Positions 21,030 to 32,955 are shown, counted from the first letter of the stretch. The stretch is DNA of 64,000 bases from Drosophila pseudoobscura (GCF_009870125.1 NC_046679.1:3162001-3226000); one strand, 5' to 3'. Made by a program: numbers and translations. The notes: generated by a model from the letters alone, not told the origin.

Positions 21030-21066
21030 CTTTATATGAAAACTTCGAAGGCAATCTAGAGATAAG
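21030..21066 (-). promoter_or_regulatory. Core promoter of gene C: ATATAAAG and GATAAG
   Basis: ATATAAAG on the minus strand (21030-21037) lies 46-53 bases upstream of the ATG. GATAAG on the + strand (21061-21066) begins 77 bases upstream. Spacing is conserved with the other copies. Confidence 0.65.
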
Positions 21067-22054
21067 CGATATCAAAAAGTGTTTCAGCCTTCCAGCCGAT
21101 TATAAATATCAGTATGTAGAAAAAATTTGAATTCAGACGAAAATCCGAATCAATGAGCAATCAGTAGAAGTTCTAGGTAATCGCAAAATCCCCCATGTTA
21201 AAAAATAATTATTGTTTTTGAAGATACTTAAAGCAAACAGTTACCGTTTTCCAACTATTCGCTTTTGTAACTGTAACAAACTTCGTTATCTCTTTTCCAC
21301 TGTGGATTGACAATAAAGACTGGCCGGGCCTTCCCCTACTCGATATGAACGCGAAAATGCAACGAAAGAGAACACTACGAGCAATTTCCTAGTGTAAGGC
21401 TCAGAATACACTGAGAGTAACATTAGAATACGACACATACTTTAATTTTGCACACCTTTAAATAAGAAAATAAAATCAGACTATTTTATCATCCAGCTGC
21501 AATAGGAAGGAAATGAAGATCGTTTGAGCCTGTTGCATGGACAGGCTTGTTCTCGGTGTCTAATAGCCTATCAATTGGCGATCAAAACCGAGATTTTTCG
21601 ATTTTCAGAAAGTTCGGTGTATGAATTGGCACATTACTCATCGCCAAGTCATTTAGGAGCTTCTCAAGAGGTACAATCTCAAGTGGTTCTACTGATTTTA
21701 CGTATGGGTACTACGGACACCTGTTTCTAAGTTATCGGAACAAAACATTGCTTATCTAATCCATGGTGATAAAGTAGAAAGGGATTTTTTTCCAAGTACG
21801 AATCTTATGGGAGAGACACACAAGCCAACGGTCCTTCTACATTATTTTTTCTTTGATTTACCCATATAAGGGTTTCCCATTAGGGTTGGAAACGCTTCGT
21901 TCTGTCGAATGAACTATTTTAATTATATGATAAACTGGATATACATATTATTTTAATAATAAAGTATATAAATAATTATTTTCCGAATCAGTCGCAGTGG
22001 CTGGTTTTTTATGCACTTCAACAACAACATTCAACTGATGGGGCATCGACTGAA
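21067..22054. other. Upstream flank of gene C
   Basis: Up to about 21850 this matches the flank of gene D (to 26908), with small indels. It is probably the regulatory region shared by the duplicated genes. The remainder is AT-rich and unremarkable. Small frames in it are not conserved between the two copies. Confidence 0.5.
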
Positions 22055-22719
22055 GCCAGGTTTGCATCTTTGTCATTTGGGGCTCACCCGGGATCATGGA
22101 TCACTCAAAAAACCCTCAATGATAGCGTAAAGCACATAACATCAAAATACAGATCCCAAAGTCAGACCAACATTTCAGCATCTGAGATCGAATATCATTA
22201 ACATCATTAAAGTTGGTTAAAGATGAGAATATTTTTTCAATAACCACAGGAGAGTAGGCCTACCATATTTTAGTTGGTGAATGAAAATTGGTATGAAAAA
22301 TTTTTTCTGTTCTGGAAGTCAGAACGGAAAGCTGGGCACGGAAAAGGAGAGAGAGGCTGCGACAATGGCGAGGATAGGACACTGTCTGCCACACCACCAT
22401 CGCCCTGCATGCAGGCGAAGACGATCCAAAAGCACAGTGTTATCCAGGACTCACTGACTTAATCTTGAGTGATCATAATTTTCCATCAGTGAGAGCCTGT
22501 AAAAACTTTGCCAAGCCCGCGAGACACAACAGATCCTCCTGACTGGGTATTTGGGAGTGGAATAGATCCAAGTCCGTGAGCGATGCAATACGGAAGTATT
22601 CGGCGAACTCGACTGCCAGCGAGCGCAGCTCTATCAGACGCTGATAATCCTGATAATCAGTTTAACGGCACTGGCCACGAGCAGTTCTCAGACAAGCGGA
22701 GAACCATAACGTTCACCAT
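22055..22719 (-). pseudogene. Collapsed NRF-6-type gene: fragments of exons 1, 8 and 9 only
   Basis: On the minus strand, about 22474-22719 matches exon 1 (ATG kept at 22717-22719), about 22330-22445 matches part of exon 8, and about 22055-22183 matches exon 9 including its start CAGATGCTGAA. Exons 2 to 7 and most of exon 8 are gone, and frameshifts occur in every fragment. The exon 9 fragment still reads PS/ARQ-like tail sequence poorly. The order and strand match the intact genes, so this is an internally deleted array member rather than a processed copy. Confidence 0.88.
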
Positions 22720-22763
22720 GCCCATACTAATTCGATTAACGCTACTCAACTAACGCCTAGTGC

Positions 22764-22803
22764 CTTTATACGACAAAAGCATTCTGTGCAATCTTGTGAT
22801 AAG
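22764..22803 (-). promoter_or_regulatory. Surviving promoter of the collapsed gene: TATAAAG and GATAAG
   Basis: TATAAAG on the minus strand (22764-22770) and GATAAG on the + strand (22798-22803) lie 45 and 79 bases upstream of the relic ATG, as in the living genes. Confidence 0.5.
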
Positions 22804-23587
22804 GGCTATTTATAAAGCACCAGTAGGTGTAGTAGTAGGTACTGAAACAAAAATATTCAAGTTCAGAGAAACACCCCCGATAAGGAAGAAGCAGCCTAAT
22901 TTCTCGGTAGTCGGAAGAACACATCTTTTAATCGATTTATTGTTATTGACAGCTAATGAACCTTCCTGATACGTCAATTTTTGATTTCTTTAATCATTTT
23001 TGGTAATCAATAGACTAATCTGGAAGTAACCACACTTTTACGATTTGGCTAATCCCAATTCAGTCAATGATTGATACGAAAATACCCAACAAACACTGGG
23101 ATTTTATGGTTATTGTGTTTGTGTTAGTTTTAGGACGCATCTGGAATAGATATTTTGTTCTTAAATTATAGTATGTAACAGTCTGTTACATTTTACTGAT
23201 GATCGGTCAAATTAATGGGAATTCACAGTTCATTAAGAATCCATAGCCACGACTGTTCCTCCTTTTCTCCTGTGCTCGTGAGTACTTTAAATGCTCGCAG
23301 CTTGAACGCGACGTAAACCTATTATATTTTTTGCCAATAATTTTCGAAGCATTAGCTCATCATCAATTTGCTGCCTTGTGAAATTGGCAGCAATCCCGTT
23401 ATGCGCACCCGGACAAATGTCGAATAGTTTTTTGTAAGAGCTAATATCTCAAGTGGCCTCAAAGTCTTAACTTAATAGCAAACTTAAACATGTCTGGTCG
23501 GCGAAAAGTCATTGAATACAAGAAAACCATACGATGGTCCCTAAATATGGGAAAGACAAAACACGACTATTAGCATCTTACATTTAA
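22804..23587. other. Spacer upstream of the collapsed gene and the unit 1/unit 2 junction
   Basis: The part from about 23265 to 23415 is the same as 27899-28049. After the junction at 23416-23417 the sequence is the downstream flank of gene D, matching that of gene C. No gene is seen. Confidence 0.5.
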
Positions 23588-26182
23588 CTATTCTGAAACA
23601 GTCGTTGTGGCTTCTTCCTTAGGCTCTTCAGGTTCATCCAGATTCCTTCCGTCATTCAACTGATCCTGCTGGACATCTACTGACGACGGCTTTTGTTCGC
23701 TTGGAGCTCGTGGCTGCCGGGTTCGTAGAAGATTATCGAGTCCGCCAAAAGGAGCCTCAATGATAATATAAAGCACATACGACATCAAAACAGTGATCCC
23801 AATGACAGACCAGAAATTAAGCATCTGCAAAGCATAAAATATTGTACATTTGTTATAATCCACTAGTTTCTATCAACTATCTGAAACAAAACTTACCAAA
23901 TTGTAGTTCGAAAAATATGTATTGGTCCGTAGAATTCTGCTGTTTACTTCCAGAGTGAACATATGCCAGATGTACACGGAATAGGAGAGTCTCGAGAGAG
24001 GCTGCCACAATGGCGAGGATAGGAAGCTGTCTGCCAGACCGCCATGGCCCTGCATGCAAGCAAAAACGATCCAACACAGGGCTAGGGGCCAGCCCACCCG
24101 GGTAAGCGTGTAGTAGAGAGACTCCTCGAGTATGGTTAGAGGAGGAGCCCTAAACTTGGATGCGGGATACATGGCAAAGATTGAGGTGAAGATCATGGCC
24201 AGGCTAAGCAGCCATCCAGACCACACGATAATCCGGCCTAGCTGGAACTTCCTTCCACGATTCAGGTGCAAGAAGTACCCGAAGAGAAATCCAGTCAGCC
24301 ATGGACCCGCATGCGTGTGTGTGGATCCATAGACATCCAAACCATCACCTCCTTTACTTCCATTCCTGAATGAAATGAGGCTTAATAACTTCAAATTCAA
24401 ATAGAAAGATCGTGGACTTACTTCGTGAGCATTGATTCATTGTTGACCATCATCGTGACAAAGAGGCAGGTCGTGACTAGAAGCAACAGCACTACAATGC
24501 CAGCAGCTGCCTTTTTGCCCCATTTATACAGAGCAATCAGCAGAAGCGGAGAGATTATGTATAGTTGCATATCCACTGCCAAGTACCAGGCATGACCTAA
24601 GCACTTAAAAAAGGTAATCGTATCAATTGGTAGGAGCTAAGATCTATGACTTACAGCATTGCTTGTTGCATAATTCTGCACGAACAGCAGCGTCCAGAAC
24701 CAGCCCTTTTCACAGGCTTCTTTGTCACTGTACTCTATATAGCCGAGCGGTCCGTCGGCGACAACAGTAATCAGATTCACGTAGACCAGAATGGCCACTG
24801 CCAAGATAGGGGTAATACGTATGAAGCGGTGAAGATACATCATTGGCACATTCAGCTTTCCCTTGGATCTGTTAGAATGTTGGCTATGAGTGTTGGTGGA
24901 CTTGAAATAGAAAGAATACTTACTTCTCCATTGATCGAAGGACAACCATTGCAACTAGCAGACCACCAATGAAAAAAAATGAATCCACCGCGAAATATGC
25001 GTACAGAATAAAGTTTGAAAATGGTTCTTCAAGCCACTAGAAAATTACAAACGTCATAAAAAATGATGAATAATAAAATGATTAGTGGACTGACCAACAC
25101 TGTGCGTAGTTTATTTATATTCGGATTGCCTGCAGAATATCCGACTCCATGTCCAAGAACCACCCAGAACAGGGACATGCAGCGGATCCCATCAAGACAA
25201 CTGATCACGTTCGGATTCGATTTGCTGTCGACAATGCGGAAAATGGCACGAGAACTGGCCCGTGCCGAGAAAATCTTCACAGTCACAGGGATACTACCTG
25301 GAAGGCAAAATACGAGGTAAACCATTTTGTACATCATTCTGTTCTCTCCGGTACTCACTCTGATCCGGGCACAGAAAGTAGTCGTAGAGCGTGCATAGAC
25401 CCACTATAGTACCCATCAAGCCAAGAAGCACACTGCAATCTATAGAGTGAGTCACAGAATTTGATTATGATACGGTCTAACTTACACTGTGAAAATGGTC
25501 ATTCCACCCCAGGGTTTCGATTCACTTGTCTGGCAGCTGTCCTCTCGGATTTGTATGTTTATGCTGTTTGAGTTTAATATTTTCTGCATTAATTGTTCCA
25601 AAAGCGCATTCATGGTTGCCGCAGAGCACGAAGTCGGAAAGCATGATGCGATCTTGTATTGGTTGGTTAGTAATGAAACATATTGAGGCAGGGAACTAAA
25701 GGACACATTGAGAAAGCAGTATTTTCCATTTATGCTGTGACTACTGGTGATCTCTTTGCTGATCTGGATGCATTCATCGAAATTGCCAAAATTGACGAGG
25801 TTACCATACAGCAGTCCAGACGGAATGGAGCCCCAAGCATCGATCACTGCTCACAAAATTCATCAACGTCAGTTCGAATTCACTTGAATATAATTTTCAT
25901 TATTTACTTACTCCTCAGGGCCCATAATTTTCCAGCAGTGAGCGCCTGCATGAACTGCGCCATGTCCTCGAGACACAACAGATCGTCCTGACTGGGTATT
26001 CGGGACTGGAATAGATCCAAGTCCGTGAGCGATGCATTTCGAAAGTGTTCGGCAAACTCGACTCCCAGTGAGCGGAGCCCCGTCAGCCGCTGGTAATCTT
26101 GCAGGACATCTCCGTCTTTCAGTTGCTCGGCACTGACGAGTACCAGTCCGCAGACCAACAGACTGCATAACACGTTCACCAT
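23588..26182 (-). CDS. NRF-6-type acyltransferase-3 membrane protein, gene D (nine exons, 707 aa)
   Basis: Exons from the 5' end: 25912-26182, 25486-25846, 25359-25432, 25095-25297, 24924-25036, 24655-24868, 24422-24603, 23897-24365, 23588-23824. They total 2124 bases in one frame and every exon length equals gene C. Same architecture: signal peptide, NRF domain, acyltransferase-3 membrane domain with LDGIRCMSLFWVVLGH, acidic tail ending TTVSE. Amino-acid changes against C cluster in exon 2, exons 4-5 (KLRTVLV against SIRTLLV; WLEEPFSN against WLDEPFSN) and exon 8. It is the youngest sister pair in the array and looks fully functional. Confidence 0.92.
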
Positions 26183-26227
26183 GCTAATACTTTTTCGATT
26201 GCTGCCGTTTCGAAATTTTGCCAGTTA

Positions 26228-26264
26228 CTTTATATGAAAACTTCGAAGGCAATCTAGAGATAAG
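26228..26264 (-). promoter_or_regulatory. Core promoter of gene D: ATATAAAG and GATAAG
   Basis: ATATAAAG on the minus strand (26228-26235) lies 46-53 bases upstream and GATAAG on the + strand (26259-26264) 77 bases upstream of the ATG. The layout is the same as in gene C. Confidence 0.65.
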
Positions 26265-26908
26265 CGATATCAAAAAGTTTTTCAGCCTTCCAGACGATTA
26301 TAAATATCACTAAGTAGAAAAAATTTGAATTCAGACGAAAATCCGAATCAATGAGCAATCAGTAGAAGTTCTAGGTAGTCGCAAAATCCCCCATGTTAAA
26401 AAATGGTTATTGTTTTTGAAGATACTTAAAGCAAACATTAACCCTTTTCTAACTTTACGCTTTTGTAAGAATTTTTATTACGCTCTGGTAACAGAAAGAG
26501 AACACTACGAGCAATTTCGTAGTGTACTGAGAAAAACATTAGAATACGAAATAGAAAATAGAATCTGACTATTTTATAATCCAGCTGCAATAGGAAGGAA
26601 ATGAAGATCGTTTGAGCCTGTTGCATGGACAGGCTTGTTCTCGAAGTCTAATAGATTTTCAGAAAATCCGGTGTATGAATTGGCACATTACGCATCGCCA
26701 AGTCATTTAGGAGTTTCTCAAGAGGTACAATCTCAAGTTGCTTTTAAGAAGAGCTTCTGATTTGACGTATGCGTACAGCGGACACCTGTTTCTAAATAAT
26801 CGAAATAAAAATTGGTTATCTAATCCATGGTGATAAAGTAGAAAGGGATTTTTTTCCAAGTACGAATCTTATTGGTGGGACACACAAGCCAAAGGTCCTT
26901 CTACATTT
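26265..26908. other. Upstream flank of gene D
   Basis: It matches the flank of gene C (21067-21850) with several small deletions. The homology breaks at 26908 where the DINE-1-type element begins. No gene is seen. Confidence 0.5.
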
Positions 26909-27847
26909 TTATACCCGATACTCAAAATGAGTATTGGGGTATATTAGATTTGTGGTAAAAGTGGATGTAACGTCCAGAAGGAATCGTTTCCGAAACCATA
27001 AAGTATATATATTCTTGGTCAGCGTGAGCGTCCGTCCGTCCGTCCGTCTGTCCGTCCCCATCAGCGCCTAGTGCTCAAAGACTAAAAGTGCTAGAGCAAC
27101 GATGTTTTGGATCAAGACTACTGTGATATGTCACTGCTACAAAAATATTTCGAAAGTCTGTGGCATCCACATTTTTAATGAAAGTTTTATCGTAAACTAT
27201 ATGTTCTAGAATGTAAAATCTCAACCAGATCGTATAAATATTATAGCCAGAATCACGAAAACAATTTCACTCTTTCTCGCTCTGTCTCTCTCTAACACAC
27301 AGATTTCATGGTCGGTTTTGCCAATTGCAAAATATAAGTTCAAGGATCTCAAAACCTATAAGAGCCAGAGCAACAAGCAATTTGGTATCCACACTCCTGT
27401 GATATCGGACCTTGACCGTTTCGTGTCCAAATTTCGCCACACCCCCTTTCGCCCCCGCAAAGGACGAAAATCTGGGGCATCCACAAATCTCAGAGACTAT
27501 TAAGGCTAGAGTAACCATATTTGGTATCCACACTTCTGTTAGATCTCACTATAAAACGTATATCTCAGAATTTTGCCTCACCCCCTTCCGCCCCAACAAA
27601 GGACGAAAATCGGTTGCATTCACAATATTTGCAGATTCGAGTAAACTAAAAACGCAGAATCATAGATATAACCATATCTATCCAGTTGCTGAATTTGGAT
27701 CAGATCAGATATTTTTTATAGCCGAAAAGAAAAAAAAACAATTTTCAGACTGATTTTCTGTCTCTCTCGCACGCACTCTTTGTCGTGTCGCTTAATATTA
27801 GCGCCATCTGCCGGAGGAGAGCCATACTGACTTAGTATCGGGTATAA
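26909..27847. mobile_element. DINE-1/INE-1-type non-autonomous element
   Basis: The ends TTATACCCGATACT (26909-26922) and AGTATCGGGTATAA (27834-27847) are perfect 14-base inverted repeats. Inside, GTATTGGGGTATATTAG, GTAACGTCCAGAAGGAATCG and the GTCC/GTCY microsatellite at about 27030-27055 are familiar from the DINE-1/INE-1 (ISY in D. miranda) family, which is Helitron-related and without coding capacity. Two diverged copies of a block with CCCC..CGCCCC..CAAAGGACGAAAATC lie near 27420-27490 and 27570-27620. Length is 939 bases. The family name is from memory of consensus features. Confidence 0.8.
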
Positions 27848-29445
27848 CCGTAGAGTTGCGGTGTCCGCAGCAACTCACAACGTTCCCCCTCGTTTCTTCT
27901 GTGCTCGTGAGTACTTTAAATGCTCGCAGCTTGAACGCGACGTAAACCTATTATATTATATTTTTTGCCAATAATTTTCGAAGCATTAGCTCATCATCAA
28001 TTTGCTGCCTTGTGAAATTGGCAGCAATCACGTTATGCGCACCCGGACACGCCCCCACAAAACCCGGGAAAAACCACAGGAAAACACATACTCCGAGAAA
28101 AACATACAGCCTCACACACACGCCAACACAATCACACACACACACAAACCTACAGCCACCTATACTTGAGCACATTTGCTTAATTTTCGAAATGAGTTCG
28201 CATGACTTACAGCCACACCGACGCCATGCCGCCATACCACCCGATATCCTGTATCCCGTATCCTTTATGGCTCGCTCTTCCTTTGCCTTCGTCTGTGAGT
28301 CATTCGTTTGCTTTCTCGTTGATTAAATGCGGAAATTGTTTGACTTTAGTTAGGCGCATGCAATTAATTAAATTAGAGCACCCGAAAACCCATCAAACGA
28401 AAACATTCCATAAAAGAGTGCTCCAAGTGTACCGACATGAGAGAAAGTAAACCCGTTACAGATCCGATTTCCATGGGTTTATTGAAATTGAATTATCATT
28501 TTGTTTCAACGCCTCGATGTGGGGGGCTGGACCTGGAGCCAGCGCCATTTTATGCAAATTTCAATTTATGCCGCAGCACAATCCCAGCCGGCTCCTTGGG
28601 CCGGGGTTTACGACTTTATTCCATGACAGTTTGTCGTTTAAGTTGGCCGAGCAAAGGAGGGGAAAAAGTGTAGCACGCCAATGCTCCTCAACTGCCATAA
28701 TGAGGGAATGGCGTTTTTCCATCATATTTTATAGGAGCAAGGAGCCCATTCATCATGTATCGCGCATATAACAAAGGCATATGAAACACTTTTGCTCCGA
28801 TTCCTGGCACGTGCCATAAAACGCGGCGCGGCACTGCCAATAAAGCCTGAGATACGCTCGGCGCGATAATAAACATGCTAATGGCCATTAAGAGGCGAAT
28901 TTGAATTGAAAATCCCTACAAAATTAATACAAATACTAACGTAACGTCGCTTTACTTAATTGGACATGTCGACCGTGTAAATGCATAATTAAATTACTTA
29001 AACTTTAACTAAATCAAATGCAGGCGCAGGCACAGGCAGGGGCACGGAGGCACGGGGTACGCCCAAAGTGAAATATTCGCTTAAATAGTTCATTAGAAGC
29101 AATTCATTTGTTTAAACGCGTGTGTTACATAATTGAATGCAGTACATACTGTAGCCTTGTCCGTCCGTAGATTTAATTACGGTAATTGGCTAGAAATGGT
29201 ATTTAATGTTTACAGAGCCAAAAGTACATGCAATTATGTCAGGAGCATCCTTAAAAAAACTGCTTTAATGGCTAACGAAATGCAATTATAAAATAATGTA
29301 AATTTACATTAGAAAAAAACGACATTAATTGGAAATACATATGTACATAGTTATATTGTAAATTGATCTCAACTAATCGAGCATACATACATAAAATAAA
29401 TTTTAAAACATTTTAGAAAAAAAAGAAAACTAATAAAAATGATAC
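27848..29445. other. Spacer between the NRF-6 array and tRNA-Leu
   Basis: To 28049 it is the right end of duplicated unit 2. After that come CA-rich sequence near 28080-28150 and AT-rich non-coding sequence. The overlapping small frames here are not supported by any motif. I see no gene. Confidence 0.5.
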
Positions 29446-29456
29446 AAAAAAAAAAA
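29446..29456 (-). terminator. Pol III terminator of tRNA-Leu
   Basis: The minus strand has a run of 11 T residues starting 7 bases after the tRNA 3' end, the usual RNA polymerase III stop. Confidence 0.85.
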
Positions 29457-29463
29457 GATGATT

Positions 29464-29591
29464 TGTCAGAAGTGGGATTCGAACCCACGCCCTCAGAGAG
29501 GACCAGAACGCTCATACAAACGACCCTTCTGGGAAGGGCAAGACTGTTGATATCTTGAGTCTGGCGCCTTAGACCGCTCGGCCATCCTGAC
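29464..29591 (-). tRNA. tRNA-Leu(CAA) with a 45-base intron
   Basis: The minus strand folds as a type II tRNA. The acceptor stem GTCAGGA pairs with TTCTGAC, the D arm is GGCCGAGCGGTCTAAGGC, the anticodon stem CCAGA/TCTGG encloses CT-CAA-G, and the T arm contains the B box GGTTCGAATCC (complement of 29475-29485). The intron at 29509-29553 starts one base after the anticodon, the canonical position, and can pair internally (CCCTTCCCAGAAGGG). A long variable arm is present, as expected for leucine. Confidence 0.96.
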
Positions 29592-30732
29592 ACGTTGCAA
29601 ATCGTAGGACTAAAGCACTGTCAAAAGCTAAAGTAGGGGATGAGATGACGTCGCCAATTACAAAGGCAACAACAATCATGATGATAACGATGGGGAGGGA
29701 GTTTCTGGCAGGGAAGCAATAACAGCAAGCAGGCATTTTCACACCCAAGGCAGCGTCGCGTGTTTGGCAGCTATTTATAGATTCTCTCCCGCTCTCTCAC
29801 TCTCATTTCAAAAGCTCGCGTGTGTGCTTTTGTACGAAGGCAAGTGCATACTTTTAGGCTCAACTAATGGAAAATCAAATGCAGCTGAAAGTTGATAGAA
29901 TCGCTCGAAATCCGGATCTGTAATTACTTGCCATTTTGGGAGATGACTTTTCCTTTACATTAATCCAGCGCAGAGGCTGCTGACGGAGGGAGTGTAGGGC
30001 CGGCAGACATAGCTGGCAACTTTGGTCGAGTCAATTCAATTTCAATTTATCAAATGCTTCAGCAATTTCTCTAATTGAATTTCGTTTCATTTGGCGAAGC
30101 ATAATTTATAAAATATAACATTTCAATGCCGGCCAGGACAAAGGGCGTCCTACACCGAAATCCCGCCTCTTATTGATGCCATTCACTCAGCCCCAAGGAG
30201 CGCCCGGCTCTAATCTATTGTAAGGATGCCGAGCCTTGGTATCCATCCGCCGTAACGTAATCATTTTGAGCGCATTCCGATAAGTTTGCTTATAAATCAC
30301 AAATGTCCGACATCCAGGATAGAGCAGAGCCCCGGAGGAGCTGTAGTTGTAGCTGTGGCGCCCGAGGGATGCCCTTGGCCGAAGGCTTTTAAATCGATGA
30401 GCACATCGCAGAATTGACAATAATATTTTTAAAATAATTTTATTATTTCATTCAGCCGGGCATTCATGCAGACACACAAGGAAAGGCACGAGGAAGGAGG
30501 AAGGAGGACGGAGAACGGAGAACGGAGAACGGATGACTGTCTGTCCATCAGCATCGATGGAGCTGCTTCGGACCCGGTCATGCGTGAATGTAAACGCAGC
30601 TTGAACCCACTCGAGGGGCAGTAATACAAATTTGGGCATTTCTTTATCCTCTTTAATTAAACGAAAAACTGGAAAACTGGAATCTAATTATGTTTGTCTT
30701 TCCATTGCGCATTCGAAGGAACGCATTCCTCT
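29592..30732. other. Spacer between tRNA-Leu and the aldolase gene
   Basis: It is non-coding, with GGAGAAC-type repeats near 30510-30530. The right part should hold the 3' untranslated end of the aldolase gene. Small frames here have no recognisable domain. Confidence 0.5.
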
Positions 30733-32955
30733 TTACGAACGGGGCCACCGCTGGTCGTACTGGCCGATGACATAGGTCAGCTTCTTGATGGCCAGCTCCA
30801 CCTGCTCGTCGTCCACCTGGTGGTAGAGCACCACTCGGGCAAAGGCCCAGTCGCGAGCACTGGCCTTTAGGACAATCCCGGAGCCATCCTTGGCCGTCAC
30901 TCCAGCTGCCAGTTCCTCGGGCTCGACCTGGGCCAGGCGCTCGGCAAACTCACTGCCCGTCAGCTGAGATTGCTTAATCTCGATCAGGAGAATGTTGCTC
31001 TGGACAGTGTCCAAGTCTACAGTGATATTGGGACTCTGTAGGTTATGTATGGCTGATGGAAGAGTTCGTTAGTGAATGGAATGAATAGATAAATAGATAG
31101 ATCCCAATTAGATAGTTACCATTTGCAATTCGCTTTGTCCGCTCGTGATCCTTGCCGAGCAGCGGCACAACCTCCTCCAGAGCCACCAGGCCGGCAGCAG
31201 CTAGTATTCCCGCCTGCCGCATGCCCCCACCCAAGGCCTTGCGCAGACGACGAGCTCTACGAGAAACCAGAAACGGAGACACAGAAAGAGGATTAGCTGG
31301 CATCGAAGGTGATTTCAGAGAGAGAGGGAGAGAGGAAACCCACTGTGAAATGAACCGCTGGGAGCCGACTAACACAGAGCCCACCGGTGCGGACAAGCCC
31401 TTGCTGAGGCAGATGGAAACCGAGTCAAAGTCCCGGCAAATGCGCGCCACGCTGACGCCCAAGGCGGCAGCTGCATTGAACACCCGGGCCCCGTCCATGT
31501 GCAGTGCGATGGGTGCACAACCCACTCCTGGCTGTCGCAAGAGATTGGCCAGCTCGTCGAGGAAGGCCAGAGGAATCACCTTGCCGCCGCAGATGTTGTG
31601 CGTGTTCTCCACCACCACCAGCGAGGTGATGGGCTCGTGGTAGTCGTCGTGACGGATCCGGCGTCGCAGCTCCGTGAGGCAGAAGGTGCCATCGGGCTCG
31701 TTCTTGAGCGTAGCTAATTGCACGCCAGCCAGGTGTGAGGCTCCCCCTAAATGTGATTAATGAATACACACAGTCAATGTTTGTTCCCTGCTCCTGCTAC
31801 TGCTCCTGCTCCTGCTCCTCTGCGGGATCCAGGGATCCAGGTCTCACCTTGCTCGTACAGAAAGATGTGCGATAAATCGCCGACAAGGGCCTCCGCGCCG
31901 CGCTTGTGGCAATGAACCATAACTGTGGGGATTACAAAGAGATGCTCGAGTATTCACTTAGCTTGCGAGGGGCGGTAATTGAACTGGTATTAAATATTCA
32001 TGCAGAGTCCCCACAAAACAATTCATTCAAGATTCAGTCTCTGAATCAAATGGAGTAATGCTTAAATTGTGTGCTACCTCTATAGAAAAAACGCACTGCC
32101 TGGCTTCTATACGAATGATATTATATAAAAAAATCAGTCAACAAATGTGAATAAGCACCTCGAGGCAAATAAAAACCTATAAGAGATGACTCCTGGAAAG
32201 GAAAGTCTCTCCCGCTGCATACCCAATGAACGACCCTCGTGAAAAATTAGCACAATCATAAGTCTCAGTGCATTCTCTTTGAATGAAATGCAAATTTCAA
32301 ATTCCATTAGAAATATTAATTTTGAGCGGACGCATAAATTTCCAGGAGGCACTCCCAGTCCTGAGGCTGCTCCCGTTCCATCCCCATCCCCATCCCCATC
32401 ACCACTCCCATCTATCCACTTCTTTAGGTATACATTCTGTTGAATGTGGCACACGTCCACGTCTAATATTAAAGTCTATAAAAATTAATGTTATGTTTAT
32501 GGGTGCCCTTAACCTTTACGATAATGTACCTGATGCATGATATGAGCTCTGCTTTCTTGTTTCTGCCTCGCTCTTTTGGTTTCTTTTCCTTTTTCTTGTT
32601 TGCCTCATTTCTGGTGGCTGCCCCTGGCTTTTGTAATCCGAAACTGGCCGCACTTTAAACTAATAAACATAAGCGACTCCACCGTCCGTCCCCATCCCAT
32701 GGAGAGGCTGAGAGCCGTGTTATTTATGTGCATCTCTTGCCACTCACTTGCCAGCAGATTTCCCATGGTGCCGCTGGGCACAAAGAGCCCGGCCTCCTTG
32801 CCAAAAATGGCCGCTGTCTTCGCCTCCAGTTCGTTGATGGTGGGATCCTCCCCGTAGACATCGTCCCCGACGACGGCCGTGGCCATGCGGGCCCTCATCT
32901 CAGCCGTGGGCTGGCTGACGGTGTCCGAGCGTAGGTCCACAATGGCGTTGGGCAT
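30733..32955 (-). CDS. CG10184: L-allo-threonine aldolase (PLP-dependent), five exons, 380 aa
   Basis: Exons from the 5' end: 32748-32955, 31848-31922, 31344-31746, 31120-31256, 30733-31052; total 1143 bases in one frame with GT-AG introns. The protein opens with [17 protein letters not shown], the signature of the beta-eliminating lyase/threonine aldolase family, and continues with [15 protein letters not shown] and [11 protein letters not shown]. In exon 3, [10 protein letters not shown] carries the Asp-Ala-Arg that contacts the cofactor, and [12 protein letters not shown] carries the lysine expected to bind pyridoxal phosphate. The enzyme cleaves L-allo-threonine or L-threonine to glycine and acetaldehyde in the cytosol. 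It lies downstream of the FAM20 gene on the same strand. The symbol is given from recalled synteny and product. Confidence 0.93.
31923..32747 (-). other. First intron of the aldolase gene
   Basis: This is the only long intron in the gene (825 bases). It is AT-rich with a CATCCC-type run at about 32375-32410. Nothing else is recognised. Confidence 0.6.

Larger units (their letters stand above)
18233..23415. repeat. Tandem segmental duplication, unit 1 (contains gene C and a relic)
   Basis: 18233-21850 is closely repeated at 23418-26908, covering the downstream flank, all of the gene (C or D) and the upstream flank. The end of unit 1 (about 23265-23415) is repeated at about 27899-28049. The junction reads CCCGGACA (as at 28049), AA, then TGTCGAATAG (as at 18233). 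Unit 1 alone retains about 1.4 kb with the relic gene at 22055-22719. Confidence 0.85.
23418..28049. repeat. Tandem segmental duplication, unit 2 (contains gene D)
   Basis: This is the second copy of the unit described at 18233-23415. It lacks the relic-bearing 1.4 kb and instead carries a DINE-1-type element at 26909-27847. Its right end (CCCGGACA at 28042-28049) is the donor of the left half of the unit junction. Confidence 0.85.
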
